A stretch of 64,000 nucleotides of DNA from Bradyrhizobium sp. AUGA SZCCT0158 (GCF_018130065.1 NZ_JAFCME010000011.1:124001-188000); one strand, 5' to 3'. Shown: positions 8,821 to 18,473, numbered from the stretch's first letter. Program-made: numbers and translations. The notes: a model not told the origin generated them from the sequence alone.

Positions 8821-9705
8821 ATGACAGCAGCAATTCGCGGGTTTTGGGCGGCTGCGCCCACGCCGCTGACGGCCGGTGGGATCGTGGATCACGCGAAGCT
8901 CGCGGGGCACGCCCTCGACCTCTTCAAAAAAGGCGTCGATGGCGTTGTGCTGTTCGGCACCACCGGCGAGGGCACCTCATTCGGTGTGGCCGAGCGGATC
9001 GCGACCGTCGAGGCGTTGCTCAAGGCCGGCGTGGCGGCGTCGCGCATCGGGCTTGGCGGCGGCTTTCCCGCCATCACCGACAGCATTGCACTGGCGCGTT
9101 CGGCGCTGAGCCTGGGCTTGAACCATGTGCTGATCCTGCCGCCCTATTTCGACCGTGCCGTCACGCCGGAGGGAATCGAGGATTCGTTCGCCGCGATTTT
9201 CGATGCCGTGGCTGACGACCGCCTTCGCGCCACGCTCTATCACATCCCGCAAGTGTCCGGCGTCGCCGTGCCGGCCGCGGTGGCGGCCAGTCTGCGCAAG
9301 CGCTACGGCGTTATCGTCGCCGGTCTCAAGGACTCAAGCGGCGACTTCAGGCAATTCCAGGCGTTTCGTGCCGCCGCGCCCGAGCTTGCGATTACGGTCG
9401 GCAACGAGGCCGATATCGCCCGCGCCATCGCAGAAGGCGGTGCCGGAACGATTTGTGGGATGGGCAATGTCGTGCCTGGGCTGGTTCAGGCCATGATCAA
9501 CGGCGCGGGGGCGGAAGCGCGCATGCAGGCCGCCATTGACGTCGTGGCGAGCGGGCCGTCGTTCCCCTCGACGTTGAAGGCAATTCTCGCCGCGCAAAGC
9601 GGCGATGCCGGCTGGCTGCGGGTGCGTCCACCGCTGCGCCAGTGCGCTGACGGCGCGGCTTTCAAGGCCAAGCTGGAGACACTGATGAGCCCGGAGGTCG
9701 CCTGA
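8821..9705 (+). CDS. DapA-family (dihydrodipicolinate synthase / N-acetylneuraminate lyase) aldolase
   Basis: A 294-residue class I aldolase with a TIM-barrel. Visible features are the GTTGEGTSF loop (about residue 44), the Tyr of LYHIPQVSG (about 140) and the Schiff-base Lys in VAGLKDSSGDF (about 168). The ATG at 8821 follows a GGGAGAGG ribosome site. The gene lies next to a hydroxyacid dehydrogenase and an ABC importer, not to lysine-pathway genes, so a catabolic role cleaving or forming a 2-keto acid is more likely than lysine biosynthesis. The N-terminal frame extension upstream to 8446 overlaps the divergent gene and is not real. Confidence 0.88.
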   Translation: MTAAIRGFWAAAPTPLTAGGIVDHAKLAGHALDLFKKGVDGVVLFGTTGEGTSFGVAERIATVEALLKAGVAASRIGLGGGFPAITDSIALARSALSLGLNHVLILPPYFDRAVTPEGIEDSFAAIFDAVADDRLRATLYHIPQVSGVAVPAAVAASLRKRYGVIVAGLKDSSGDFRQFQAFRAAAPELAITVGNEADIARAIAEGGAGTICGMGNVVPGLVQAMINGAGAEARMQAAIDVVASGPSFPSTLKAILAAQSGDAGWLRVRPPLRQCADGAAFKAKLETLMSPEVA

Positions 9706-9787
9706 AGGTCTCAAGCCGAAGTTTCACGTGACGTACGCAACGCTCTAAGCTGCCTCGGGCAAGGCCGCACCCTGAAACCTGCGCGCG

Positions 9788-9855
9788 GCGCGGCGCGGCT
9801 CTTGCTCGTGGCCGCGGCGCGGCTCTTGCATGTGGCAAGTCGTGCTCTTGCATGG
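9788..9855. repeat. short imperfect tandem repeat ahead of ABC importer
   Basis: A unit of about 24 bases built on GCGGCGCGGCTCTTGC followed by a GTGG is present twice in a row (9788-9811 and 9811-9835), and a third partial copy keeps GCTCTTGCATGG (9844-9855). It lies between the DapA-like gene and the first permease gene. Function is unknown; it could be slippage-prone DNA or a leader feature. Confidence 0.5.
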
Positions 9856-9943
9856 AGGGTCTGTTTGATGACACCGTGCGGTCGCTTCGGGTAGGGGACA
9901 CCGACCTGAACACTCTCGTTGCGTTTCGGTATTGGACGTCTCG

Positions 9944-10861
9944 ATGCTGCTTCTGATTGCCCGGCGTCTCGGTCTCGGCCTCCTGGTCGCGCTCACGGTG
10001 ATGACGCTTGCATTCATGCTGACGCGGCTGTCCGGTGACCTTGCCATTTCAATCGCCGGCCCGTCCGCGACGCAGGCCGACGTCGAAATCATTCGCAAGG
10101 CCTATGGTCTCGATCGTCCGCTCTACGTCCAGTTCTTCTCCTGGGTCGGCCGCGCCATGGTCGGCGATTTCGGCCAGAGCTATTTCTTCAAGGACAGCGT
10201 CTCCAACCTGATCGCGAAGCGCCTGCCCATCACGCTCACGCTCGGCCTGGTGGGCCTTAGCCTGGCTCTGATCATCTCGATCCCGCTCGGCATCCTGGCG
10301 GCGGTCCGCGAGAATACCTGGCTCGATCGCGGCGTCACCATGTTCACGATGGTGGGGCAGGCGATCCCGAGCTTCTGGCTCGCACTGATCCTGATGATCG
10401 TGCTCGGTCTCAATCTCGGCATCCTGCCGATCTCAGGCACCGGAACCTGGCAGCACTTCGTGATGCCGGGCATCGTGCTCGCTTTTACGGCAATCCCCGC
10501 CCTTACACGGCTGACGCGCTCCGGCATGATCGAGGCGATGGCGTCCGACTACATCCGCACCGCGCGGGCCAAGGGCCTGTCGCGCGCACGCATCATCTTC
10601 AAGCACGCGCTGCGCAACGCCGCGATCCCCGTGGTGTCGATCGCAGCGGTGCAACTTGGCTTCATGCTCGGCGGCTCCATCGTCATCGAGACGGTGTTTG
10701 CGCTGCATGGCGTCGGCTATCTCGGCTGGGAGAGCATCGCCAAGAATGATTTTCCTGTCGTGCAAGCGGTGGTGCTGGTGCTGGCGGCGATCTATATCGG
10801 CCTCACGCTGCTTTCCGACATCCTCAACGCGCTGCTTGATCCGAGGCTCCGGACCGGATGA
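9944..10861 (+). CDS. ABC transporter permease, DppB/OppB type
   Basis: A 305-residue inner-membrane permease with about six transmembrane segments: the first at residues 5-30, then segments near 95-120, 130-155, 165-190, 230-255 and 275-300. The cytoplasmic EAA loop that docks the ATPase is visible as the SDYIRTARAKGLSRARIIFKH region (about 198). TTG at 9932 is in frame, but ATG 9944 gives the usual DppB N terminus. The next permease overlaps its stop by 4 bases (ATGA), so the genes are translationally coupled. Part of a peptide/nickel-type importer. Confidence 0.92.
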   Translation: MLLLIARRLGLGLLVALTVMTLAFMLTRLSGDLAISIAGPSATQADVEIIRKAYGLDRPLYVQFFSWVGRAMVGDFGQSYFFKDSVSNLIAKRLPITLTLGLVGLSLALIISIPLGILAAVRENTWLDRGVTMFTMVGQAIPSFWLALILMIVLGLNLGILPISGTGTWQHFVMPGIVLAFTAIPALTRLTRSGMIEAMASDYIRTARAKGLSRARIIFKHALRNAAIPVVSIAAVQLGFMLGGSIVIETVFALHGVGYLGWESIAKNDFPVVQAVVLVLAAIYIGLTLLSDILNALLDPRLRTG

Positions 10862-11724
10862 GCGAACCGATTGCAATCCATGCGCCCCTGACGTCGCGGG
10901 TCGGCGTGGCCGGCTTCACGGTCGGGATCGTCATCGTCGGCATCATCGCGGTGGCCGCGATCATTGGCAATCAGCTGGTGCCGCATGATCCCTTCACCCA
11001 GGATCTCGGCAACCGCCTCAAGCCGCCATTCTGGATGGAGGGCACCCAGGCCGGGCATCTGCTCGGCACCGATCAGCTCGGCCGCGACTATCTGGCGCGG
11101 CTGGTGTACGGCGCGCGCATTTCGCTGCTGATCGGTATCATGACGGTCATCACGTCGGGACTGATCGGCATCACGCTCGGCGTGCTCGGCGGCTTCTTCG
11201 GCGGCCGCATCGACGACGCCGTGCTGTTCGCCATCACCACGCGGCTGTCGATCCCGGTGGTGCTGGTCGCGCTCGCAGTTGTGGGGCTGATGGGCTCGGG
11301 CCTTGGCCTCGTGGTCGCAACCCTCGGGCTTTTGTTGTGGGACCGTTTTGCGGTGGTGGCGCGCGCGACCACGATGCAGATCCGCAGCCTCGATTACGTC
11401 AATGCCGCCCGCTGCGCCGGCGCCTCGACTTCGCATCTGCTGATCAGGGAGATCCTGCCGAACATCGCGAGCCATCTTGCCGTGGTGGCAACATTGGAAA
11501 TGGCGCTCGCGATCCTGCTCGAGGCCGCGCTGTCGTTCCTCGGCCTCGGCGTGCCGCCGCCGCTGCCGTCCTGGGGTCTGATGATCGCCGAGGGCAAGGA
11601 TTACATGTTCTTTTCGGCCTGGGTGATCATGGTGCCCGGCGTCGCGCTGTTCATCCTGGTGCTCGGCATCAACCTGGTCGGCGACGGATTGCGCAATCTG
11701 CTCGGCTCGGAGCGGTCGCGATGA
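10858..11724 (+). CDS. ABC transporter permease, DppC/OppC type
   Basis: A 288-residue partner permease. It has the N-terminal membrane segment of the DppC family (about 16-40), the family motif LLGTDQLGRDYLARLVYGARIS near residue 62, and the ATPase-docking loop YVNAARCAGASTSHL (about 180). The second half contains the conserved SFLGLGVPPPLPSWG motif (about 222). The start codon overlaps the stop of the DppB-like gene and its stop overlaps the next start (ATGA), so the operon is tightly coupled. Confidence 0.92.
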   Translation: MSEPIAIHAPLTSRVGVAGFTVGIVIVGIIAVAAIIGNQLVPHDPFTQDLGNRLKPPFWMEGTQAGHLLGTDQLGRDYLARLVYGARISLLIGIMTVITSGLIGITLGVLGGFFGGRIDDAVLFAITTRLSIPVVLVALAVVGLMGSGLGLVVATLGLLLWDRFAVVARATTMQIRSLDYVNAARCAGASTSHLLIREILPNIASHLAVVATLEMALAILLEAALSFLGLGVPPPLPSWGLMIAEGKDYMFFSAWVIMVPGVALFILVLGINLVGDGLRNLLGSERSR

Positions 11725-12701
11725 GCGCATTGCTTGACATCGAGGATCTCGAAGTGATGTTCGGCGGCCGTAGCGCGGCGGTACGCGGCGCCTCGTTTCA
11801 GGTCGAGAAGGGCGAGACGCATTGCCTGGTCGGCGAATCCGGCTGCGGCAAATCGGTGACCGCGCTGTCGATCATGAACCTGCTCGCGCGCGGCGGCCGG
11901 CGCTCCGCCAAACGCATGAGCTTTGCCGGTACCGACCTCCTTTCGCTGTCCGACCGCGAGATGGCGCGCCTGCGCGGCAATCGGATCTCGATGATCTTCC
12001 AGGAGCCGATGACCAGCCTCAACCCGGCCTTTACGATCGGCTCGCAAATGGCTGAGGTGCTGACCCGCCACAAGGGCGGCTCGCGCACCGCCGCGCTCGA
12101 GCGGGCGGTCGAACTGATGGGCCGCGTCGGTATCACCGCGCCGGAGATGCGGCTCGGCCAGTTTCCGCATCAGCTTTCCGGCGGCTTGCGTCAACGCGTC
12201 ATGATCGCGATGGCGCTGATGTGCGATCCCGAACTGCTGGTCGCCGACGAGCCGACCACCGCGCTCGACGTTACCGTGCAGGCGCAGATCCTGCGGCTGC
12301 TGGCGACCTTGAAACGCGAACTCGGCCTTGCGATCCTCTTGATCACCCATGACCTCGGCATCGTCGCCCGCGTCGCCGACCGCGTGTCGGTGATGTATGC
12401 GGGCGAGGTGGTCGAGCGCGCGCCGACCGCGGAATTGTTCCGCAGCCCCCAACACCCCTATACGCGCGGCCTCTTGTCCTGCGTGCCGGTGCCGGGCCGG
12501 GTGCAGCGCGACCGGCCGCTCGGCTCGATCCCGGGCGTGGTGCCGGCGATCGGACCCGGCTTTGCAGGCTGCGCGTTCCGCTCACGCTGTTCCCATGCCG
12601 ACGCCAGCTGCGAACGCGAAATTCCGCGCCGCGAGGCAGCTGGCGCGCACGACTATCTGTGCCGGCTCGCGCCGCAGTTCTCGGAGCCGCAGCCCGCATG
12701 A
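11721..12701 (+). CDS. ABC transporter ATP-binding protein, DppD/OppD type
   Basis: A 326-residue ATPase. Walker A is GESGCGKS (about residue 38), the Q loop is in [11 protein letters not shown], the signature is LSGGLRQRV, and Walker B is [12 protein letters not shown] followed by the switch His in ITHDLG. The C-terminal oligopeptide-specific extension carries the conserved Cys cluster of the family ([17 protein letters not shown] near residue 285), which in related proteins binds an Fe-S cluster. It provides energy to the two permeases together with the next ATPase. Confidence 0.93.
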   Translation: MSALLDIEDLEVMFGGRSAAVRGASFQVEKGETHCLVGESGCGKSVTALSIMNLLARGGRRSAKRMSFAGTDLLSLSDREMARLRGNRISMIFQEPMTSLNPAFTIGSQMAEVLTRHKGGSRTAALERAVELMGRVGITAPEMRLGQFPHQLSGGLRQRVMIAMALMCDPELLVADEPTTALDVTVQAQILRLLATLKRELGLAILLITHDLGIVARVADRVSVMYAGEVVERAPTAELFRSPQHPYTRGLLSCVPVPGRVQRDRPLGSIPGVVPAIGPGFAGCAFRSRCSHADASCEREIPRREAAGAHDYLCRLAPQFSEPQPA

Positions 12702-13648
12702 GCGTCGCGATCGAAGTCCAGAATTTGCGGTGCGAGTTCCGGGTCAACGCCGGCTGGTTCGCGGCGGAAAAGCGCGTGATCGCGGTCGACGACGTTACCT
12801 TCAGCGTGCCGGCGGGCAGCGTGCTCGGCATTGTCGGCGAGTCCGGGTGTGGAAAATCCACCCTCGCGCGGCTGATCCTCGGGCTGCTGAAGCCGACGGC
12901 GGGGACCGTGTTGGTCGACGGCAAGCGCCTGTTCGATCTCGACCGCAAGGCGCGGGCGCGATTGATCCAGCCGGTGTTCCAGGATCCGTTCGCCTCGCTC
13001 AATCCGCGGCACCGCATCAAGGACATCGTCGCGCTGCCGCTCGCCGCCCAGGGCACCTTCTCACGCGCGGAAATCGAGCGCCGGGTCGCTCAAATTCTGG
13101 AACGCGTCGGGCTTTCGGCGGCGATGGGCGAGCGCATGCCCTCGCAACTCTCCGGCGGGCAGCGCCAGCGGGCGGCGATTGCCCGTGCGCTGGTGCTCGA
13201 GCCGCGGATCGTGATCTGCGACGAGCCGACCAGTGCGCTCGACGTTTCGGTGCAGGCGCAAATCCTCAATTTGCTCGCCGATCTGCGCCGCGATCTCGGA
13301 CTGACCTATCTTTTCATCAGCCACAATCTGGCGGTCGTGGAGCATGTCGCGAGCGAGGTCGCGGTGATGTATCTCGGTCGTTTCGTCGAGCGCAACGAAA
13401 CCGACGCCCTGTTTCGTGCGCCCGGTCATCCCTACACGCAGGCGTTGCTGCAAAGCGTGCTGACACCGGAGCCGGGCCGGGGCGTGCCCGATATCGGCCT
13501 CGGCGACGCCATGCCGGATCCGGCCAATATTCCCCCGGGCTGCCGGTTCAACCCGCGCTGCGGCATCGCCGTTGAGCGCTGCCGCCGTGTGGCACCAACG
13601 CCCATGGCCCGCGCGCCCCAGGGAATGGTAGAGTGCCATCTGGCATAG
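12698..13648 (+). CDS. ABC transporter ATP-binding protein, DppF/OppF type
   Basis: A 316-residue ATPase. Walker A is GESGCGKST (about residue 46), the Q loop is in FQDPFASLNPR, the signature LSGGQRQR (about 152), and Walker B IVICDEPTSALD is followed by the switch His in ISHNLA. The C-terminal extension again has paired Cys residues (CRFNPRCGIAVERC). The start overlaps the previous stop by 4 bases. The substrate-binding protein gene follows 46 bases later. Confidence 0.93.
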   Translation: MSVAIEVQNLRCEFRVNAGWFAAEKRVIAVDDVTFSVPAGSVLGIVGESGCGKSTLARLILGLLKPTAGTVLVDGKRLFDLDRKARARLIQPVFQDPFASLNPRHRIKDIVALPLAAQGTFSRAEIERRVAQILERVGLSAAMGERMPSQLSGGQRQRAAIARALVLEPRIVICDEPTSALDVSVQAQILNLLADLRRDLGLTYLFISHNLAVVEHVASEVAVMYLGRFVERNETDALFRAPGHPYTQALLQSVLTPEPGRGVPDIGLGDAMPDPANIPPGCRFNPRCGIAVERCRRVAPTPMARAPQGMVECHLA

Positions 13649-13694
13649 AGTGTGCTTGAAATCGGTCTTGCGATCGGAACCAAAGGAGGACGGC

Positions 13695-15224
13695 ATGGGC
13701 GTGCAATTGAGATTTGGTGCGGCGATCCTCGCGGCGGCACTGGTCGGTGCCGGCGCTTCCCCGGCGCTGGCGCAGAAGTCCGCCGACACGTTGCGGATCA
13801 CGATGCGCGCCGCGTTGTCGAACATCGACCCCTACTATAACAACGAGCGCACCGGCGTGGTGATGCACCACCAGGGCTGGGACGGGTTGGTCTACCGCAA
13901 CCCCGAAACCTTCAAGGTCGAGCCGCTGCTCGCCACCGAGTGGAAGCTGCCGGATACGACCACGATCGAGTTTACGCTCAGGCCCGGCGTCAAATTCCAC
14001 GACGGCAGCGCGTTCACCGCCGATGACGTCGTCTACACGCTCAATCTCATATCCGATCCCGCGAGCAAGGTGTCGACCCCGGCGAACTACAACTGGATCG
14101 ACAAGGCGGAGAAGACCGGCGACATGTCGGTTCGCGTCAAACTCAAGCGGCCGACGCCGGCGGCGCTGGATTATTTCGCGATGGTTGTCCCGATCTACCC
14201 CAAGGCCTATCGCGAGAAGGTCGGTGCGGAAGCCTATGCCAAGGCGCCGGTCGGCGCCGGCCCCTACAAGATGACCAAGGTCGAGTCGGGCGTCTCCATC
14301 GACTTCGAACGCTTCGAGGATTATTGGGCCGGCAGCCCCAAGGGAAAAGCCGCGATCAAGAAGATGAGCGTGCGCTTCGTGCCGGATGCCGCCACCGAAA
14401 TGACCGAACTGCTCTCCGGTCGTGCGGACTGGATCTGGAATCTGAACCCCGACCAGTTCGATAGCGTCAACAAGTTCCCGAATCTGGCGGCCGTGCGCAA
14501 GGAGTCAATGCGGGTAGGCTATCTCGCGCTTGACGCCGCCGGCCGCACCGGCGCCGACAATCCTTTGACCAAGCTCAAGGTGCGCCAGGCGATCTGGCAC
14601 GCGATCGACCGGCAGACGATTGCCGACAAGCTCGTCACCGGCGGAAGCCGCGTTCCGGGAGCTCCCTGCTTCCCGACTCAATTCGGCTGCAACGGCGAGG
14701 CCGCGACGCTTTACGACTACAATCCCGCCAAGGCGAAGCAGCTGCTCGCGGAAGCCGGCTATCCGGATGGCTTCGAAGTCGATCTGGCCAGCTATATATT
14801 GCCGCAATGGGGCTCGGCGATTCAGAACTATCTGATGGCGGTCGGCATCCGCGCCAAGCTCAACCAGCTCCAGGTCGGCGCGCTGATACAGCGCGCGAAG
14901 GCAGGGGAACTGCGCGCCTATCTCGGCACCTGGGGCAGCTATTCGATCAATGACGTCTCGGCCTTCCTGCCGAACTTCTTTGACGGCGGCGCCGACGATT
15001 ATGCGCGCGATCCGGACGTGCAGAAATGGCTGATCGAGGGCGGATCGACCAATGACGCTGAAGTGCGCAACAAGGCCTATTCGGCCGCGATCCAGCGCAT
15101 CACCCAGCAGGCCTATTTCACGCCGCTGCACACCTATGTGACGACCTACGGCTATTCCAAGCAGCTCGAATTCACCCCCTATTCGGACGAGCTGCCGCGC
15201 TTCTATCTGGCGAAGTGGAAGTAG
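13695..15224 (+). CDS. ABC transporter substrate-binding protein, family 5 (peptide/nickel type)
   Basis: A 509-residue periplasmic binding protein. A Sec signal peptide spans about residues 1-27 (hydrophobic core with ILAAALVGAGA and cleavage after ALA). The mature part begins with the TLRIT strand typical of SBP family 5, and the family segment LRPGVKFHDGSAFTADDVVYT lies near residue 95. The start at ATG 13695 is supported by a strong AAAGGAGGA ribosome site 4 bases upstream; the frame itself extends to 13650. Unusually it is the last gene of the importer operon. A terminator follows at 15241. Ligand is unknown. Confidence 0.93.
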   Translation: MGVQLRFGAAILAAALVGAGASPALAQKSADTLRITMRAALSNIDPYYNNERTGVVMHHQGWDGLVYRNPETFKVEPLLATEWKLPDTTTIEFTLRPGVKFHDGSAFTADDVVYTLNLISDPASKVSTPANYNWIDKAEKTGDMSVRVKLKRPTPAALDYFAMVVPIYPKAYREKVGAEAYAKAPVGAGPYKMTKVESGVSIDFERFEDYWAGSPKGKAAIKKMSVRFVPDAATEMTELLSGRADWIWNLNPDQFDSVNKFPNLAAVRKESMRVGYLALDAAGRTGADNPLTKLKVRQAIWHAIDRQTIADKLVTGGSRVPGAPCFPTQFGCNGEAATLYDYNPAKAKQLLAEAGYPDGFEVDLASYILPQWGSAIQNYLMAVGIRAKLNQLQVGALIQRAKAGELRAYLGTWGSYSINDVSAFLPNFFDGGADDYARDPDVQKWLIEGGSTNDAEVRNKAYSAAIQRITQQAYFTPLHTYVTTYGYSKQLEFTPYSDELPRFYLAKWK

Positions 15225-15240
15225 GCTGAAGCAAACGAGC

Positions 15241-15268
15241 CCGGCGCGGCATCGCCGCGCCGGTTTAG
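15241..15268 (+). terminator. intrinsic-type terminator after ABC importer operon
   Basis: Perfect 10-base arms (CCGGCGCGGC at 15241-15250 and its complement at 15254-15263) enclose a 3-base loop, followed by a short TTTAG. The T tract is weak, but the hairpin is very stable and lies 17 bases after the binding-protein stop. Confidence 0.7.
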
Positions 15269-15335
15269 CCCACTGGCGTCATCGGTTTCGAAGCGTCTAG
15301 AATGCCCGAATCTCGGCGCGGCATTCGGGAACACG

Positions 15336-16589
15336 ATGACAGGATTGCTCAGTCGGCGTGATGCGTTGGTGCGGAGCGCGGGGCTTGCGGCGGCCGGCCT
15401 GGTTTCTAACGCGGGTTTTGCCGCACCTGTCCGCAAGCCGGTTTCCGGCGAGGCGATCGACGCTGCATTGCTGGCGAAGATCGGCGCCAAGGAAATACCC
15501 GGCGTGGTCGCGATGGCCGCGAACGAAACCTCGGTCGTCTACCAAGGGGCATTCGGCGCGCGCAACGTCGCGGCCGCAATGCCAATGTCACCAGATACGG
15601 TTTTTCGTATTGCCTCGATGGTCAAATTGCTGACGTCGGTGGCCGCATTGCAGCTGGTCGAGCGCGGCAAACTGAAACTGGATGAGCCGGCCGCCAATAT
15701 CGATCCGACCCTCGCCGCGCCCCAGGTCCTCGCGGGCTTCGATGCCAAAGGCGTTCCGCAGATGCGGCCGGCGCACAAGCCGATCACGCTGCGAAACCTG
15801 CTGACGCACACGTCCGGCTTCAGCTACCCGCTGTGGGATCCGAATGTGGTTCGCTACCAGAAAGCGGCGCGGGCCGATCCGGCGCTGCCGCGCCGGCCGC
15901 TGATGTTCGAGCCAGGGGCACGATGGGCCTATGGCGGCAGTATCGACAATGTCAGCCAGCTGGTCGAGATCGCCAGCGGGCAAACCATCGATCGCTACTT
16001 CAGTGAACACATCACCGGCCCGCTCGGCATGAACGACACGGGCTTTGTCATCACCGAGCAGCAGCGTGCCCGCCAGGCCAGCCTGCATGTGCGCGAGGCC
16101 AGCGGAAAGCTCGTCCCAAAACCGTTCGAGAAGCTGGCCCCGACCTCAGCCTTTTCCGGCGGCGGCGGCATCTATTCGACCGCGCCGGACTATCTGGTCC
16201 TGCTGCAGGCGTTGCTGAACGGCGGACGTTTTCGCAGCGCAAGCCTGTTGCGGCCGGATACCGTCGCAATGATGTCGACCAATCAGATCGGCAATATCGA
16301 AGCCGGAATTCTCAAGACGGCCAATCCGGCGCTTTCAAATGACGTGGATTTTTTCCCGGGCGTCCATCTGCGCTGGGGGCTCGGCCACATGATCAATGTC
16401 GATCCGGTCCGCGAGGGCCGCGCGGCGGGCAGCCTCACCTGGGCCGGCCTGTACAACACCTATTACTGGATCGACCCGAAAAAGCGGATTGCGGGCGTGA
16501 TCATGATGCAGATCCTGCCCTTCGTCGACAAACAGGCGCTGGTGGCCTACCGGCAGTTCGAGCGCGGTATTTATCGCGCGCTCGGGTAG
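15336..16589 (+). CDS. serine hydrolase, class C beta-lactamase/esterase family
   Basis: A 417-residue exported serine hydrolase. A twin-arginine leader is visible (SRRDALVRSAGLAAAGL, residues 6-22). The nucleophile motif SxxK is SMVK at residues 94-97, and the Tyr of the second motif is in RWAYGGS near 199. The C-terminal region has the WAGLYNTYYWIDP strand where the KTG-like motif normally lies. Family members include EstB esterases, D-amidases and peptidases. It stands alone behind the importer terminator. It should act in the periplasm; it could release the substrate that the importer takes up, but that is inference. Confidence 0.88.
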   Translation: MTGLLSRRDALVRSAGLAAAGLVSNAGFAAPVRKPVSGEAIDAALLAKIGAKEIPGVVAMAANETSVVYQGAFGARNVAAAMPMSPDTVFRIASMVKLLTSVAALQLVERGKLKLDEPAANIDPTLAAPQVLAGFDAKGVPQMRPAHKPITLRNLLTHTSGFSYPLWDPNVVRYQKAARADPALPRRPLMFEPGARWAYGGSIDNVSQLVEIASGQTIDRYFSEHITGPLGMNDTGFVITEQQRARQASLHVREASGKLVPKPFEKLAPTSAFSGGGGIYSTAPDYLVLLQALLNGGRFRSASLLRPDTVAMMSTNQIGNIEAGILKTANPALSNDVDFFPGVHLRWGLGHMINVDPVREGRAAGSLTWAGLYNTYYWIDPKKRIAGVIMMQILPFVDKQALVAYRQFERGIYRALG

Positions 16590-16722
16590 GCCTGGTAACC
16601 TCCGGGTGACTGCCATTCCGCCGACGCAGATGTGATTGAAATGCGCGCGATGGCGGGCAGTTCGCCGGTCGAAAATGTGATAGACCGCCGTCATCTCATT
16701 CGAAACAGGCAACGCGCTCACC

Positions 16723-17676
16723 ATGAACCTCGATATGACCCGCCGCACCTTGCTGCATCTCGCCGGCGCCTCCTCACTCGCGGCCGCGGCGCGCGCCGAG
16801 CAGGGCGGTAGCGGCGGCGGGCCGACTTTCGCCAACCGCACGCCGATGCGGATCGGCATGGTGACGATCCGGGTCCGCAAGCTCGATGTGGTGGCGGACT
16901 ATTACCGCGACGTGCTCGGCCTTGCCGTGATGGAACGCTCGGCCACCGGCGCGGTGCTCGGCGCCGGCGGGGTGAAACTGCTGGTGCTCGAGGCGCGCCC
17001 GGATGCTGCGAACGAAGCCCGCAACGCAGCCGGGCTCTATCACACCGCCTTCCTGATGCCGACGCGCAAGGATCTCGCGCGCTGGCTGGTCAATGCCGCG
17101 ATCCATCGCGTGCCGCTGTCGGGCTTTGCCGATCACCGCGTCAGCGAATCCGTCTACCTCGACGACCCCGAGGGCAATGGCATCGAGGTCTATGCCGATC
17201 GCGATCCCTCGCTCTGGCAATGGAGCGAGGGCACCGTGACGATGGGGACCGACCAGCTCGATATCGACAATCTCGTCTCGCTCACCAATACCAACGTCAG
17301 CGATTATGCAAAGGCGCCCGACGGCTTGCGCATCGGCCACATGCATCTGCGCGTCGGCGATCTCGCCAAGGCCGACGGCTTCTACCGCGGCACGCTCGGC
17401 TTCGATCCGACACGGGCGCGCAGCGGCGCTGCGTTCCTGTCCTCCGGGCGCTACCATCACCATCTCGGTCTCAACGTCTGGCAAAGTGCTGGTGCCGGCC
17501 GCCGTGACGACGCGGCCACCGGCCTTGCCTGGTTTTCGCTGGAGATCGAGAAGGCGGATTTGTTCGCGGCAAAGGAAGAGCGCCTGCGTCAGGCCGGCGT
17601 CCAGGTCGCGTCTGTTGCTGGCGGCCTCGAGGCCGTCGACCCCTGGGGCACGCGCGTGCGCCTCGTCAAGGTCTGA
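16723..17676 (+). CDS. Tat-exported VOC (glyoxalase/bleomycin-resistance) family protein
   Basis: A 317-residue protein with a Tat-type leader (DMTRRTLLHLAGASSLAAAA, residues 4-23) and two vicinal-oxygen-chelate domains (about 40-155 and 200-315). Metal-ligand candidates are the His in IGHMHLRV (about 208), HHHLGLNV (about 246) and the Glu of NGIEVYAD (about 150). The two-domain arrangement is shared by catechol 2,3-dioxygenase-like (CatE/YfiE) proteins. Export of a VOC protein is uncommon. The DinB gene begins 23 bases later, probably in the same transcript. Confidence 0.85.
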   Translation: MNLDMTRRTLLHLAGASSLAAAARAEQGGSGGGPTFANRTPMRIGMVTIRVRKLDVVADYYRDVLGLAVMERSATGAVLGAGGVKLLVLEARPDAANEARNAAGLYHTAFLMPTRKDLARWLVNAAIHRVPLSGFADHRVSESVYLDDPEGNGIEVYADRDPSLWQWSEGTVTMGTDQLDIDNLVSLTNTNVSDYAKAPDGLRIGHMHLRVGDLAKADGFYRGTLGFDPTRARSGAAFLSSGRYHHHLGLNVWQSAGAGRRDDAATGLAWFSLEIEKADLFAAKEERLRQAGVQVASVAGGLEAVDPWGTRVRLVKV

Positions 17677-17699
17677 GCCATCAGGCGGGAGCAGATGTG

Positions 17700-18257
17700 A
17701 TGGATGCCGTGCTTCCTTTCCGTACCATGGCCTACAACAATGGCTGGGCCAATCATCGCCTGCTGACCGCCTGTGCAGCGCTGTCGCAGGCGGATTTCAC
17801 CGCGCCGCGCACCGGCTTCTTTCCAAGCCTGCGCGCCACCCTCAATCACATCCTGATCATCGACAGCTTCTACATCGATGCCCTGGAAGGCGGCACGTTG
17901 GGGCCGGCGGCCTGGGCAAACCAGGAGCCGTGCGAAACCGTCAGCATTCTCCGCGACGCGCAGGGCGAGATGGACCGCCGGTTGATCGCCTTCGTCGAGC
18001 GCCTCGGCGCTGAAGATCTCGATCGCATCGTCAACGTCCACCGCGGCAGTCGCATTCAACATGAGCGGATGGACCGGCTGCTGCTGCATCTGTTCCAGCA
18101 CCAGATTCATCATCGCGGCCAGGCGCATGCGATGTTGAGCGCGACTGCTGTCAAGCCGCCGCAGCTCGACGAGTTCTTTGCCGCGGAAGAAGCGCCGCTG
18201 CGCGCCGCGCAGTTTGCCGAGCTCGGTTGGAGCGAGGATAAAATCTGGCGCAGCTGA
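17700..18257 (+). CDS. DinB family protein
   Basis: A 185-residue four-helix-bundle protein of the DinB/YfiT-like superfamily. The metal-binding His pattern is visible as LNHIL (about residue 50) and QIHHRGQAHAML (about 136-147). These proteins are often thiol-dependent metalloenzymes (S-transferases or hydrolases) but most are uncharacterised. The GTG at 17697 is in frame; ATG 17700 fits better with the GGGAG ribosome site. It likely shares a transcript with the VOC protein upstream. Confidence 0.88.
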   Translation: MDAVLPFRTMAYNNGWANHRLLTACAALSQADFTAPRTGFFPSLRATLNHILIIDSFYIDALEGGTLGPAAWANQEPCETVSILRDAQGEMDRRLIAFVERLGAEDLDRIVNVHRGSRIQHERMDRLLLHLFQHQIHHRGQAHAMLSATAVKPPQLDEFFAAEEAPLRAAQFAELGWSEDKIWRS

Positions 18258-18375
18258 GTTTGTCACGAACGTGGATCGCGAAATTAGACGATCGGCGCCA
18301 GTTGCGCGGGTGCCACGATTATGTCGGCTAGGTGCCAACAAGCGACATTCGAGCTGCCTGTCACGGAATAACACA

Positions 18376-18409
18376 AACGCCACCCATGCATTCGCTAATG
18401 GGTGGCGTT
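18376..18409. terminator. hairpin between convergent genes, candidate bidirectional terminator
   Basis: Perfect 12-base arms (AACGCCACCCAT at 18376-18387 and its complement at 18398-18409) enclose a 10-base loop. The position between the convergent DinB and DUF3303-like genes fits a terminator, although only short A/T runs flank it. Confidence 0.5.
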
Positions 18410-18473
18410 AAAGCGCATCAAACTGAGCCTGAAATGCACCAGTTTCTATTTAGTCAGGCAAGCAGGTGTCAGG

